Shown in pieces: positions 46,531 through 58,272 of a DNA stretch of 64,000 nt (the first letter of the stretch is position 1; each line of letters begins with the position of its first letter). The notes beneath the pieces are model-generated. The model was not told where the DNA came from, did no database searches, and saw only the letters and a list, made by a program, of their open reading frames with translations. The DNA is from Cyrtodaria siliqua (taxonomy: Eukaryota > Mollusca > Bivalvia > Adapedonta > Hiatellidae), in NCBI GenBank assembly GCA_037043455.1, contig JAWPHD010005586.1, forward strand, positions 96,382-160,381. The letters are read 5' to 3'. Made by a program: the position numbers and the translations under genes.

Positions 46531-46619
46531 CCGTGAGTTTTTAAAAAAATCAAGATTTTTAAACAATTTTATGCACTTGTCATCTCAGCAAACAGCAAAC
46601 TCGATTGTTTTTATGTTTT

Positions 46620-47646
46620 TAAGGGTGGCATATAGTAATCGCACTGTCTGTCCGTTTGTCTGTACACTCGTGTCCGCTTCATAACTCTGACAATAATGGA
46701 TGGATTTTCAAATAACTTCGCACAATTGCTCACCACAACAAGACGATGTGTCGCGAACAAAATCCAGGTCCGTGGCTCAAAGGTCAAGGTCACACTTAGA
46801 GATCAAAGGTCAAAATCCGTTTGTCTCTACACTCGTGTCCGCTTCATAACTCTAACAATAATGGATGGATTTTCAAATAACTTCGCACAATTGCTCACCA
46901 CAACAAGACGACGTGTCGCGCACAAAATCCAGGTTCGTGGCTCCAATGTCAAGGTCACACTTAGAGATCAAAGGTCAAAATCCGTTAGTCTGTACTCGTG
47001 TCCGCTTCATAACTCTGACAATAATGGATGGATTTTCAAATAACTTCGCACAATTGCTCACCACAACAAGACGACGTGTCGCGCACAAAATCCAGGTCCG
47101 TGGCTCCAAGGTCAAGGTCACACTTAGAGATCAAAGGTCAAAATCCGTTCGTCTGTACACTCGTGTCCGCTTCATAACTCTGACAATAATGGATGGATTT
47201 TCAAATAACTTCGCACAATTGCTCACCACAACAAGACGACGTGTCACGCACAAAATCCAGGTCCTTGGCTCCAAGGTCAAGGTCACACTTAGAGATCAAA
47301 GTTCAAAATCTGTTCGTCTATACAATCGTCTCCGCTTCATAACTCGGACAATAATCAACGGATTTTCAAGTAACTTCGCACAATTGCTCACTACAAGACG
47401 TCGTGTCGCGACAAATATATATATATATATATTTTTTTTTATTTATTTTTTTTTCTATTTATTTTTTATTTTATTTTTTTTTTAAATTTTTTTAAATTTT
47501 ATTTTATTTGATTTTTATTGTTTGTTTGATTTTTTTTTTTAAATATTTTTAAATATATCTGTTGGTTTCATATTGCTCCAAGGTCAAGGTCACACTTACA
47601 GGTCACTTCGGGGGCATTTGTCACTTACTGTGACATTTCTTGTTAG
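46620..47646 (-). mobile_element. Interspersed element containing a 165-bp tandem array
   Basis: Array 46675-47415: AATGGATGGATTTTCAAATA recurs at about 46695, 46860, 47025 and 47190, with a diverged copy (ATCAACGGATTTTCAAGTAA) at 47355, so about five 165-bp units. Each unit has AAGGTCAAGGTCACACTTAG plus TCAAAGGTCA. The 165-bp unit is a multiple of three and gives a spurious open frame. It ends near GTCACTTACTGTGACATTTC + TTGTTA. Confidence 0.8.
47425..47560. repeat. AT dinucleotide and T-rich tract
   Basis: (AT)n followed by more than 100 bp of T-rich low-complexity sequence inside the element above. Confidence 0.95.
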
Positions 47647-47696
47647 TTACTAAAATGTTTACAAACTTTCATTTAAGCATCATTGACCTTTTTATT

Positions 47697-47810
47697 AGAT
47701 CACCTGAGCCGAAGGCTATATTGGGATCACTCTTCGTCCGTCGTTGTTAACTTTTCTTCAAACAACTTCTCCTCAGAAACCGCTTGGCTAATTTTGACCA
47801 AACTTCCCAC
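47697..47810 (-). mobile_element. Terminal fragment of AACAAGAG-class element
   Basis: TTAGATCACCTGAGCCGAAG, then CACTCTTCGTCCGTCGTTG and 'ctcctcagaaaccgcttggctaattttgaccaaacttccc': the inverse of the right end at 7850-7970. Confidence 0.6.
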
Positions 47811-48107
47811 TCGAAAAAAAAATCAAAAACAAAACTTCTGGTACGTAAAATATTGAGTATGAAATTTGTAGGCTGTGTCCCGTTTCTTCCATGTACGGCG
47901 AATTTATTGTCGTACCTTATTTTTTTCCAAATCTAACAGCAGTGTTAAACCTATTGATGAAGTTGTTTTTTTGTATTTAATATAAATAAAAGATGTAGGC
48001 TATTTAAAACATAGATTATAATCAAAATTATGGCCTCAAAATAATTCCCCCTTTCCTGTAAAATCGCGCTAAAATTCCCCCACCCAAGGGTGTGTGTCGC
48101 AGTCCCC

Positions 48108-48288
48108 CAAAACAGAGTGACGGCCCTGCCAGCTCTCATGGCTTGCGGAACGTCGGTGGTTCTACCCAGGTAACCAACCGCCTGGTTGGAGGGGCATCTG
48201 GGGTCTTCCTCCACCAATGGAAGCTGGAAAGTCGACATATGACCTTAGCTGTTGGTGCGACTATAAAATTCCAATTCAGTTCAATTCA
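48108..48288 (+). mobile_element. tRNA-derived SINE, family A (5'-truncated)
   Basis: GCGGAACGTCGGTGGTTCTA, TCTTCCTCCACCAATGGAAG, then GTTGGTGCGACTATAAAATT and CCAATTCAGTTCAATTCAAT. Confidence 0.85.
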
Positions 48289-48294
48289 ATTTTT

Positions 48295-49400
48295 CTACAT
48301 CCATATTTCAAATAATTATTTGAACAATTGAAAACAAATTCTGTTTGCAAATTTATAAAAATTACTAAATGTTGATTATGTTAAAACCTGTGAGATTTTC
48401 AAACTCCAATTTTTTTATATTTTTATTTAATTTATATATGAAGCATGTTTAAAGTTAAAAACGATACTTGATTAATAAATTGAGATGCTAATTATAATTG
48501 ATAAATACTTCAAGATTTCCATGTCACTTTTACATACTTTGACGGGAAATATAAATTCACAGAATTGTTGATTATATTAAACACATGCAATAGTAAAATT
48601 ATAACTAAAAAATTTTTGAAGACACTATATTTTATTACATTTTATTTAATTACAAGATGATTTTAACTTCAGAACAATACTGGAATAATAAAATGAATGG
48701 ATGTGCTAATTGTAATGCTTGATTAAGTTTAATATAAGTATGAGGAAAGTACCGGTATTAAAGATTACATAATTTTGATATGTTCAAAAAACAGTATATT
48801 TCTGAATTTAAATAATGATTATAAATACTATCTTGAAATTTTCAAATGCAAATCAGTTATTTTATTCACTCAGTTCATACATATACCTGAAAATATTGAA
48901 AAATGGGATTAGAGACATAACGTTAATAATTATGCATTTTACTTGTTTTAGTGTAATTAATAGACCTATAAGAAATACTCTCTGTTTGTTTGTTTGTTAC
49001 ACAGTTTGATCAGACAGGATCCTATACTGTGATACATCCTGTTTGATATATGTAAGGTGTCAATTATGTGATTGCTGGGGTGTTAATTATTTAATGACCC
49101 CCAATAAACAGCCATATAGTGTCCCACTTCCTTTGTGGATATATTGGATTAAAGGTTTTATGGTTCTCTAAAAAAGTGGGTCATGTAATACTTAGTTAAT
49201 GACTTCTCCTACACTGTTTTGACTGCCAGCAATTTATAAATTGATTAAATCTGGTTAGACTTAAATTTGGGCATGATAAAAGCCAGTCAAGTATCATTTA
49301 AACCACATTCAAACGTTTATTAGTTTTGGTGAATTTTAATTTAATTTTCATAGTATTGATTTTAGGCTCCAGTAATATATTTTATTTAAGTGTTCATATG
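48295..49400. other. AT-rich, with decayed MITE pieces
   Basis: 'aagcatgtttaaagttaaaaacgatacttgattaataaa' (about 48441) and a similar piece near 48655-48730 are decayed interiors of the AGGGACAC MITE family. No gene. Confidence 0.5.
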
Positions 49401-49404
49401 CTAA

Positions 49405-50290
49405 AGAGGCACAAGGTAATCTTGATTTTTTAAAGACTAAAAGCATCCCAATAGTTCTTCTACATTACTTTCATTTTTGCAAATTATGTTAATTAATATT
49501 TGAATTGTTTAAATCAAATTGTATTTGCCTTCTAATTGTTGATTATATTACAACAATACTATATTTAAAGCTAACAGAGGTGTCCGCAACATGCCAGTTT
49601 GTCCGCGGACGTATTTGACCACACGTAAGTGTCGAATATGCCCGCAACAAGCGAATATCTTCGCGGTAAATTTATGGGGAGTCACAAACAATTTTTTTAT
49701 ATTGATCTGTAAATGTCGAAAGGTAGATTAGAGAGGAGATTTTGCTTACTAGTTTGTTAATTAACAAAATAAAATAGACTTGTAGCAGAGTCGCTGACAT
49801 TTCCTTTGTATGTGCACAGTTGTAAATCATTTAATTGAAAATAAAACTCGTCAGAATGACTTGTGTACTCTAACTACCAGTTATCAGAAGTTAGAGTATG
49901 GCAGACTGGTGAAATGAACATGCTACAAAACAAATAGAGTATGGTCTCATCTCATTGGTTGATTTAAACACATTGATGGGCTGCGGCCATCTCGATGATT
50001 AAATCAGCCAAATCGATACACATAGAAGCAATTGATATATCATAAATAATGATTTAATTAATTGACATAAACCATTGTTAACAGTAATTTATGTTGATAT
50101 AAAGAAAACAGATCTGAATAAAGATGAAGAATGAAAAACTGATAAATAAAGAAAAGAATAAAATGAATGAAAAAAAAATAATGTGGAATTCTATAAAATA
50201 AAAAAAAGCAGCGCACAACATAATTCAGTGGTACCGTATATATAGGCGTTGAGTGATTTAACATGAGAGAACTGGTGAAATAGCTGAGTG
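49405..50290. other. Decayed MITE end, otherwise featureless
   Basis: AAAGAGGCACAAGGTAATCT at about 49403 resembles the AGGGACAC MITE left end. The remainder is AT-rich without a supported gene. Confidence 0.4.
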
Positions 50291-50292
50291 GT

Positions 50293-51275
50293 AGATTTTT
50301 AGATCACCTGAGGTGAGGTCACATGGATGAATGCTTATTAGATTTGTTAAAATTAGGTCATCGCAACATCCTTAAAAAGTCTTCTTCTCTAAAACCACAA
50401 GGCACAGAGCTCTCATGTATTACATGTAGCATCAGCTTATGGTCCTCTACTAAGTTTGTTCAAATGGTGACCCTGGGGTCAAATTTGGCCCCACTCTGGG
50501 GCCACAGGTTTACATAAACTTATATAAGAAAAAAGTAAATCTTCTTCTCTGAAACTGAATGAGCCAGAGGTTTAATATTTTGCATTACTATAAGATTATG
50601 GTCCTTTACCAAGTTTGTTCAAATGGTGACCCTGGGGTCACATTTGGCCCAGCTCCGGGATCACAGTTTTACATAGACTTATATAGGAAAAAAATCAAAA
50701 ATCTTCTTCTCTAAAACTACAAGAGCCAGAGTTTAATATTTTGCATTTACTATAAGATTATGGCCCTTTACCAAGTGTGTTTAAATGGTGACCCTGGGTC
50801 ACATTTGGCCTGCCCTGGGGGTCACAGTTTTACAGAGACTTGTATAGGGAAAAACTTAAAAAAATCTCTTAAACTGCAAGAGCCAGAGGTTTAATATTTT
50901 GCATTTGCTCTAAGCTTATGGTCCTCCACCAAGTTTGTTCAAATGGTGACCCTAGGGGCACATATTTTACATAGACTGGTATAGGAAAAAACTTAAAAAA
51001 TCTCCTTCTCTGAAACCACAAGGCACACAGCTCTCATATATTACACATAGCCCTGGGGTCACATTTGGCCATGTTCCAGGGGTTACACTCTACCACCTTC
51101 ATTTTGCATTTGATCTTTACCAAATTGTGTCGGTGTCTTTATATCAATGTTTTTAACACAACAGAGGCCACATTTCTTGAACGATCTTAACCAAACTTGC
51201 ACAGATTGTATATGACCATGAGATTTGGAAGAAGTTTGATAATGGGCGAGTACTCAGGATCCTCTTGTTTGAATT
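50293..51275 (-). mobile_element. AACAAGAG-family element, reverse copy related to 491-1661
   Basis: Begins TTTTTAGATCACCTGAGG and ends GATCCTCTTGTTT. Internal units 'ttatggtcct.taccaagtttgttcaaatggtgaccctggggtcacatttggcc' are the reverse complement of those at 640-1290. Five or so diverged units. Non-coding. A second terminus (GCGGTGCTCTTGTTTA) is at about 51377-51392. Confidence 0.7.
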
Positions 51276-51576
51276 ATTCCCCTTTGGAAAAAAGTTTAAC
51301 CCGAAACTTAACCTTGCCTTTTACAACTGATTGTGGCTAATAATTATCAAAGTTCTAGGTTTACAACAACGAAAGCGGTGCTCTTGTTTATGATAGAGTT
51401 TTAACAAATGATATAAAATTAACCCATGAAGGTTTGCATTCAGAAATAACATGCTGTTGAGTTTTAATCTCAAACCAAATGCATGAAATGTATACGTGTG
51501 TTTTTACAAAAATACTATAAACAACTATTACAAATCAGTTTGCTGGAAGTTATTGCTTTTTAACTGATATTTTCAG

Positions 51577-51702
51577 TATACCACTGCGGACAGTTTGTTT
51601 ATACGGTGTGTTGCAGTGTCGGTGCCCAGACTCGGGCATCAGCATCTTTTCCAGCCTTCAATGAAATGGCAGTGGTATACATATGGATTTTTGAGATGAC
51701 AT
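51577..51702 (+). other. Exon-like block, copy 2
   Basis: ATATTTTCAG precedes and GACAT|GTAAGT follows. Inverted arms GTATACCACTGC (51576-51587) and GCAGTGGTATAC (51669-51680) bracket the core shared with 45215-45344. Further exon-like pieces downstream on the same strand are 53191-53274 and 55166 onward. Confidence 0.45.
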
Positions 51703-51739
51703 GTAAGTTGATACTCATGTAACTAGAAATTACTCTAAA

Positions 51740-52560
51740 CCAAAACCTATTTTGATTACAGATCACACATACATCATGTTCAAAATCCCTAGAAAATTCG
51801 GTGGATCATATTTTCAACACTTTGTCCGCCAGTCCTTTCACCAGTCCCTCTGTCTATCTTTTATTGCCCATAGCATAATTTGGAAATACTAATGGGACTG
51901 GAATGAAACTTCACGCAATAATAGAGGGCAATGAGTGGGAAGTGTAAGAACCATAACTCTTCATTCAAATTAGAGTTATTGCCCATTAGAATGTTATACT
52001 TATAATTTTTGTCTGGAGCTGTCGACATCTTTGCATATCTGATGACAGTGCGCATTATGAGCATGATGAAGTTTGCAACATCACAAGTAAATGAATTTCA
52101 ATGAATGAAGGCATTGAAACGTTGATATTTAGAAAAGTTCTTAATTGTTTCATTTGGTTAAAAGTTTGCCATGTAACAATTCTGGTCTGCCTGGAGAGAA
52201 AACAAATGTTGCTGTCTAAACATTATTTAATTATTTTTTGAATAGCAAACTGTGTATTAATATTAATTCTAACACTACCTCTGCAGTCTTTCATATACAC
52301 AAAGAAGAGAGACAGCTGCATATTATTCTATGATAAAATACAGCTCTTCCATTAATTCCCTGCGTATATTTCATCCGTTGGAAGCGCCACGTTACATGAC
52401 GCCACTTGGTAAATATATGTCACGAAGACAAACTCAACAGTAATTTTAATGAAATTTTACAAAATACTTGCCATGCTCCCAAACCGTGCACACCCCCGAT
52501 ATAAACCCATCATATGCATCAGTACATATAACATTATTAAGCATCTTGAACAAGCTGAGA
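51740..52560. other. No recognised feature
   Basis: Nothing supported. Confidence 0.4.
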
Positions 52561-52566
52561 ATGTTT

Positions 52567-52596
52567 GACGTCATATAGCGCAAACTATATGACGTA
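52567..52596. repeat. Small hairpin containing a CRE-like TGACGTCA
   Basis: GACGTCATATAG, 6-nt loop, CTATATGACGT. Confidence 0.8.
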
Positions 52597-52755
52597 AGTA
52601 ATGACGTAATTGTTTGTCACTTGACTAATAGTGCATACGGGGGCGCCCAATGAAACAGCCTGTAAACATAGCAGCCTGATTACCTTGACCTCCGAGATAA
52701 TTTATAGTACCCCAATAAAAGTGTAAACAATGGGGTTATTGTTGTGTTAGAATCG

Positions 52756-52924
52756 AAATAATAAATAGGTACCTGTATTTTATCGGTGAATAAAATACAG
52801 TTAGTCGTTCGGATGCGAGTAATTAAATCACTCGTGCTAACGCACTCGTTATTTAATTACTACGCATCCGAACTCTTAACTGTATTTTATTCACTGATAA
52901 AACACAGGTACCTATTTATTATTT
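52756..52924. repeat. 169-bp palindrome
   Basis: AATAATAAATAGGTACCTGT pairs with ACAGGTACCTATTTATTATT. ATTTTATC.GTGAATAAAATACAGTTA also pairs with its mirror, as does GTTCGGATGCG.AGTAATTAAA, down to a short loop near 52838. Confidence 0.95.
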
Positions 52925-53190
52925 CTTAAGTAAACAAAATAAATATATATATTTGGCTGAGAGTTGATGGCATGCTCCTGTAATCCTATCAGAGTGAATA
53001 TGTCGATCGGACATCCGCACTAAGCCCGGCATCAATATGGGCTGCCCGGGGGAGCCCAGGCATGTCCAGTATATAAGGAGGTAAGTATCGGTTTGCGCTC
53101 CTGACTAGGCACCTGATAGTAGCCAGTCCAATAAAACTTTTTTTATATATATAAATATATTTTTTTAATAACCATCTTTTCTATTTTCAG

Positions 53191-53274
53191 ATTCATGTTC
53201 TCAAGGTCTTCGTGGAAAAAAATATTCCAAGCCCGGTAGGACTGTCTTACCAACTTTCAGTGCTGTAACCTGAG
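53191..53274 (+). other. Candidate internal exon
   Basis: CTATTTTCAG precedes and CTGAG|GTTAGT follows. Two frames are open nearly to the end of the block, but no protein similarity is recognised. It could be an exon of a non-coding transcript with 51577-51702 and 55166 onward. Confidence 0.25.
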
Positions 53275-53814
53275 GTTAGTATATGTATAAAATCTCAGCC
53301 TTCTTTTTTTTTTTTTAATTTCACTAAAGGTGATATGATATGGTTGTCATTTTATGACCCAGCCTTATTTATAGGCAAACAATTTGCAAGTTATGAGGTT
53401 GTGTTAAACCAACTATTGTTTTCAAGTAATTGCTTTCTAAGTACTTTTTATGCACCATTTAAACAAGTTAGAGGAGATGACATACATATATAGCATTAGG
53501 CTTGTCCATCCCATCTGTACTTACATATATGTACATACATCCCGGTTTTGTGTCTGAGCCATAGCTCAACCATTGAATGGATAATAAAGATATTGGACAA
53601 AAAAAGGATTAAAAAGCAACATTTTTGTATTAAGTCACTGGTTATTGAGAAATAGGTTGCCAGTGTGGGGATAAAAATGTGTGGTGTAAATGCATTGCTG
53701 CCTGTATTCTATTAGATTAATTTTGGTTTAATCTACCACCATAGATTATGTGTTTTGATCAAGGTCTATTCTAATGAAATGGTGTATTTGGCAATGATAA
53801 ACAACTCTAGTAAA

Positions 53815-55085
53815 ATAGTTTGATGAACCAGTATAATAAAATAGTCACTGACATTTATAAACCAGTCTAGTAGAACAGTCACTGACATGGATGAACCAGT
53901 CCAGTAGAATAAATTAACTGACATGGATGAACCAGCCCAGCAGAATAATTTAACTGACATGGATGAACCAGTCCAGTAGAATAGTCACTGACATGTATAA
54001 ACCAGTCTAGTAGAATAATGTTACTGACATGGATGAACCAGTCCAGTAGAATAATCACTGACATGTATAAACCAGTCTAGTAGAACAGTCACTGACATGG
54101 ATGAACCAGTCCAGTAGAATAAATTAACTGACATGGATGAACCAGCTCAGCAGAATAATTTTACTGACATGGATGAACCAGTCCAGTAGAATAGTCACTG
54201 ACATGTACAAACCAGTCTAGTAGAACAGTCACTGACATGGACGAACCAGTCCAGTAGAATAGTCACTGACATGTATAAACCAGTCTAGTAGAACGGTCAC
54301 TGACATGGATGAACCAGTCTAGTAGAACAGTCACTGACATGTATGAACCAGTCCAGTAGAATAGTCACTGACATGTATAAACCGGTCTAGTAGAATAATG
54401 TTACTGACATGGATGAACCAGTCCAATAGAATAGTAACTGACATGTATAAACCAGTCTAGTAGAACAGTCACTGACATGTATGAACCGGTCCAGTAGAAT
54501 AAGCACTGCCATGTTTAAACCAGTCTAGTAGAACAGTCACTGACATGGATGAACCAGCCCAGCAGAATAATTTAACTGACATGGATGAACCAGTCCAGTA
54601 GAATAATTTAACTGACATGGATGAACCTGTCCAGTAGAACAGTCACTGACATGGATGAACCAGTCCAGTAGAATAATTACTGACATGTATAAACCAGTCC
54701 AGTAGAATAGTCACTGACATGTATAAACCAGTTTAGTAGAACAGTCACTGACATGGATGTACTAGTCCAGTAGAATAGTTACTGACATGTATAAACCGGT
54801 CTAGTAGAATAATGTTACTGACATGGATGAACCAGTCCAATAGAATAGTCACTGACATGTATAAACCAGTCTAGTAGAACAGTCACTGACATGGATGAAC
54901 CAGTCCAGTAGAATAGTCACTGACATGTATAAACCAGTCTAGTAAAATAATGTTAAGAAATGGATGAAACAGTCCAGTAGAATAGTCACTGACATGTTAG
55001 AACCAGTCTTGTTAAATAGTGTAACTGTCGTGGATGAACCAATCTATAATTATAGTGTAAGTGTCATGGATGAACCAATCTAGCA
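53815..55085 (+). repeat. 34-36-bp minisatellite, about 36 copies, partly dimeric
   Basis: Alternating versions CACTGACATGGATGAACCAG + TCCAGTAGAATAGT and CACTGACATGTATAAACCAG + TCTAGTAGAACAGT, with some 36-bp units carrying TTAA (ATTTAACTGACATGG). Units decay toward 55085. Confidence 0.95.
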
Positions 55086-55165
55086 TAATGTAAAAAGGCC
55101 CCTAACCATTTTTTATAGCAATTCTTATAGTAGATGTGATTCTATTTTCTTCTTCTTATTTGCAG

Positions 55166-55252
55166 CTGGCAGTAGAGGTTGCTATGATACAGCAAGGCAT
55201 ATCTCGGGTACAAGCGGCATTCACCATGTGGATGAAACACTAAATCTAAATG
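55166..55252 (+). other. Candidate 3' exon start
   Basis: TTCTTATTTGCAG precedes CTGGCAGTAGAGGTTGC. One frame reads LAVEVAMIQQGISRVQ and on to MWMKH before a stop. No family recognised. Confidence 0.25.
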
Positions 55253-55259
55253 CCAACCG

Positions 55260-56255
55260 GACTTAAAAGTGTAGTGTAGTCATTTTCGGACAGTATCGAA
55301 ATATCACTGCCAGGTAGCACACCTGGAACATCATCATATATATACTATTTAATTGACAATACAAGCACAGGCTTATAGTACAACAAATAGTAATGTTTCT
55401 AGTTTTATATTGTGTATGAACAAAACAAATTGCTGATTTTGGTCATAGTTTAAGTTACTTATTTGTTTAATATGAAGATAATGTTTCTAAATTAATTTGG
55501 GCAGAGGCAGAACAACACAGCTTTTCTTTTCTGCATATGTATAGTATTTGTCTTTCTTTGCAAATTCAAGTTCAAACAAATGACATTTTTGAAGCTATTG
55601 ACTTTATTGTAATTGTATTTGAAGTTGAATTATATTAATTCATACTGTTTCAGGTTATGACTTGATTACTGATGTGCCATCAGTATGTTCCTGGGATGGT
55701 AAATAATTTGAGAACAACAATCTCCACTTTTTTCAATTAATTTACATACAAATATTTTAGCAGAGTAAAAAATATAATTGAATTATTTTTATAAAAACAA
55801 ACATAAAACATTAAAAGGCAATTCTGTGGGCCTTGGTTTATAAAAAATCCTGCTTAAGGAAACGTATTTTTACAAACTCTACAAGCAAATTTTCAATAGT
55901 TATATTGCCGATATTTGAATTGTTTGGGTGTTTGTTAACTATTTATCATGCTTACTATCATGAAAGAAGTATTTGAGTGAGATTTTTGTAACCATTAGTA
56001 ATATTTACGACACATTCAAGTCCTTTTCATTTGCAGTAGCATCAGAATGTTCATATGTGTGGGGTTCAGGGTCAACTGAATATTTTCCATTTTTGATAAA
56101 CTTTTTTCATATAATTTGTTTTATTTTTAAAATCTTGGATTTTTTAAAAACTTATAGTGTCATTATTTTTTCATAACTTCCATAATGGATATCAATGTTA
56201 ATATTTATTTAAAAAGCTCGGAGCAAATCCAGTTCGCATGTAACTAATTGCTATA
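55260..56255. other. No recognised feature
   Basis: AT-rich. Nothing supported. Confidence 0.4.
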
Positions 56256-56259
56256 CTCC

Positions 56260-56530
56260 CGTAGGAACGTATTATGTTGTGACATTTACCGTTTGTCGGT
56301 CTGTTTGTTCGTCTGAATGTCTGTTAATTTTTTGCAAGGTATAAGGTCTACAACAATGAAAAACATCTTCAGCATGATCCAAAAAAAACCACATCTTATA
56401 AAGGACCATAACTCCCTGAATTATACTGTTTGAATTATTTCCCTTTGAAAAAAAGTGTAACCTGGAACTCAACTTATAATTTACCAATGATTGTAATTGT
56501 GGCTAATAACTTTCAAAGCATTAGATCTGC
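56260..56530 (-). repeat. Interspersed-repeat fragment
   Basis: 'tttgaattatttccctttgaaaaaaagtgtaacc.ggaactcaac' parallels 51268-51330, and 'tttaccgtttgtcggtctgtttgttcgtctg' is the usual start text. Non-coding. Confidence 0.5.
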
Positions 56531-56644
56531 TTGTTATTGCACTTATAATTTATTTAATTTTTACATATGATTCCACTGTTTTTAATTTATTTATTACCTC
56601 TTGCAGAAAACAAATATAAAAGAAAAACTCAAAATTGTATTTAA

Positions 56645-56930
56645 AGGGACACCAGGCAATCTTGAATTTTTAAAAACTAGCGGCATTCCAATATTATATT
56701 TAAACCTATAGTAGAATAAGAAGAGAAAGTTGAAAATTTCATTTAATTATATGCAAGCAGGTGTAAAGTTAAAATATTACTGGATTAATAAAGCGAGATG
56801 CAAATTTTAATGCTTGATAAAAATTTCAAAATTGCTGTATGTCTTTTTAATTATATGCAAGCATGTGATACTGCATAAAAAAACAAGGTGCTAATGCTAA
56901 TAAATATTCAAGATTGGCAGTTGTCCCTCT
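56645..56930. mobile_element. AGGGACAC-family MITE with TTAA flanks
   Basis: TTAA (56641-56644) then AGGGACACCAGGCAATCTTG. The right end is CAAGATTGGCAGTTGTCCCT + CT then TTAA (56931-56934). An internal AAAATTGCTGTATGTCTTTT + TAATTATATGCAAGCA suggests a partial internal duplication. Confidence 0.78.
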
Positions 56931-57235
56931 TTAATAAACAATAAAGGCTACTTTTCTATGTCAATTGCTATTTCATGACTATAAAATTTCCGGATGGACA
57001 CTTTGGGAGCCAGAACATACTCTGTCCTCACTCCCCTCTCTATTGCATATAATTTATGAATTACATCATGTACATGTAACATTAATTTTATCTCAGCCAA
57101 CCCCATAAAAAGCAAATACATAAAATTGTTATGAAGTATCTGTTTTATATTTATGTATATTTAATAGATTTTAATTATATGTTCAATAGATGATATCTTG
57201 TTATATATATATATATACAGGTATTTATTTTGACT

Positions 57236-57585
57236 TTGGAGGGGTAGGCAGAGGGGTAGAATCCCCCCAAATTCATGTTCATTTTATCATTTTTTGTTCA
57301 TGTTCATTAAAGGTCTTCATCATGATCCCTGCATTGTTTCAGGTGCTATCTCGCTCACATCAAAAGAGCAGTGGCAGAAAAACAATAACGTGGCTCCAAC
57401 GTAAATGGAGTTTCTACGATAGAATTTGCAGCAACTCTGCAGTTCAGGGTGAGAAGGTTCTAGGCCCATTTTCCATATTTTATCTCAATGTACATGGAAG
57501 ATGAGCCTGGCATGTTCATGCCTTTTAGGCCCCATATAACCTTTTCATGTGTTGGTGCGCCTTAAAACCCCAATTCAATTCAATT
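57236..57585 (+). repeat. Direct duplication copy 1, including a family C SINE
   Basis: TGGAGGGGTAGGCAGAGGGG to ...CCCCAATTCAATTCA. Nearly identical to 57676-58020. The SINE part (from about 57355) has TTCTAGGCCCATTTTCCATA and GTTGGTGCGCCTTAAAACCC. Confidence 0.9.
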
Positions 57586-57675
57586 GACTAGCTCATTTAA
57601 CTTGGGCCCCGTGTGGTTCCCGGGGGCCCCCGTTTGGTCACGGGGCAAAGAAGAGGGCCACTGCAGATCCCTTTG

Positions 57676-58020
57676 GAGGGGTAGGCAGAGGGGTAGAATC
57701 CCCCCAAATTCATGTTCATTTTATCATTTTTTGTTCATGTTCATTAAAGGTCTTCATCATGATCCCTGCATTGTTTCAGGTGCTATCTTACTCGCATCAA
57801 AAGAGCAGTGACAGAAAAACAATAAACATGGCTCCAGCATAAATGGAGTTTCTACGATAGAATTTGTAGCAACTATGCAGTTCAGGGTGAGAAGGTTCTA
57901 GGCCCATTTTCCATATTTTATCTCGATGTACATGGAAGATGAGCCTGGCATGTTCATGCCTGTTAGGCGCCATATAACCTTTTCATGTGTTGGTGTGCCT
58001 TAAAACCCCAATTCAATTCA
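57676..58020 (+). repeat. Direct duplication copy 2
   Basis: Second copy of 57236-57585, differing at scattered positions (for example TCTCGCTCAC versus TCTTACTCGC). The two are separated by about 90 bp containing a G/C-rich GGGCCCCGTGTGGTTCCCGG. Confidence 0.9.
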
Positions 58021-58272
58021 TTTAACTTGTATCTTGCTTCGACTCTGTGCACAGCAGTAGTTATCAAGTTGACATATACATCTGTAATATCATATCCATA
58101 TTGCAATGCAAATTACAATTTTATAGATAAAATAAATAACCCTGTCAATTTATATTATAAATTGTCTTGTTTGTTAATCCCCAGCAGTTAATATCTTGGC
58201 ATGTTCAAAGGCTAGGCACACATGATTGCATTACAGTGTTTGAATGTTAAATAAATCTTTATTTTGTTTAAA

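Noticed and set aside
46865..47485. 206-residue open frame
   Set aside because: Created by the 165-bp (55-codon) tandem period running into a T-rich tract; the DNA is non-coding AGGTCA-rich repeat.
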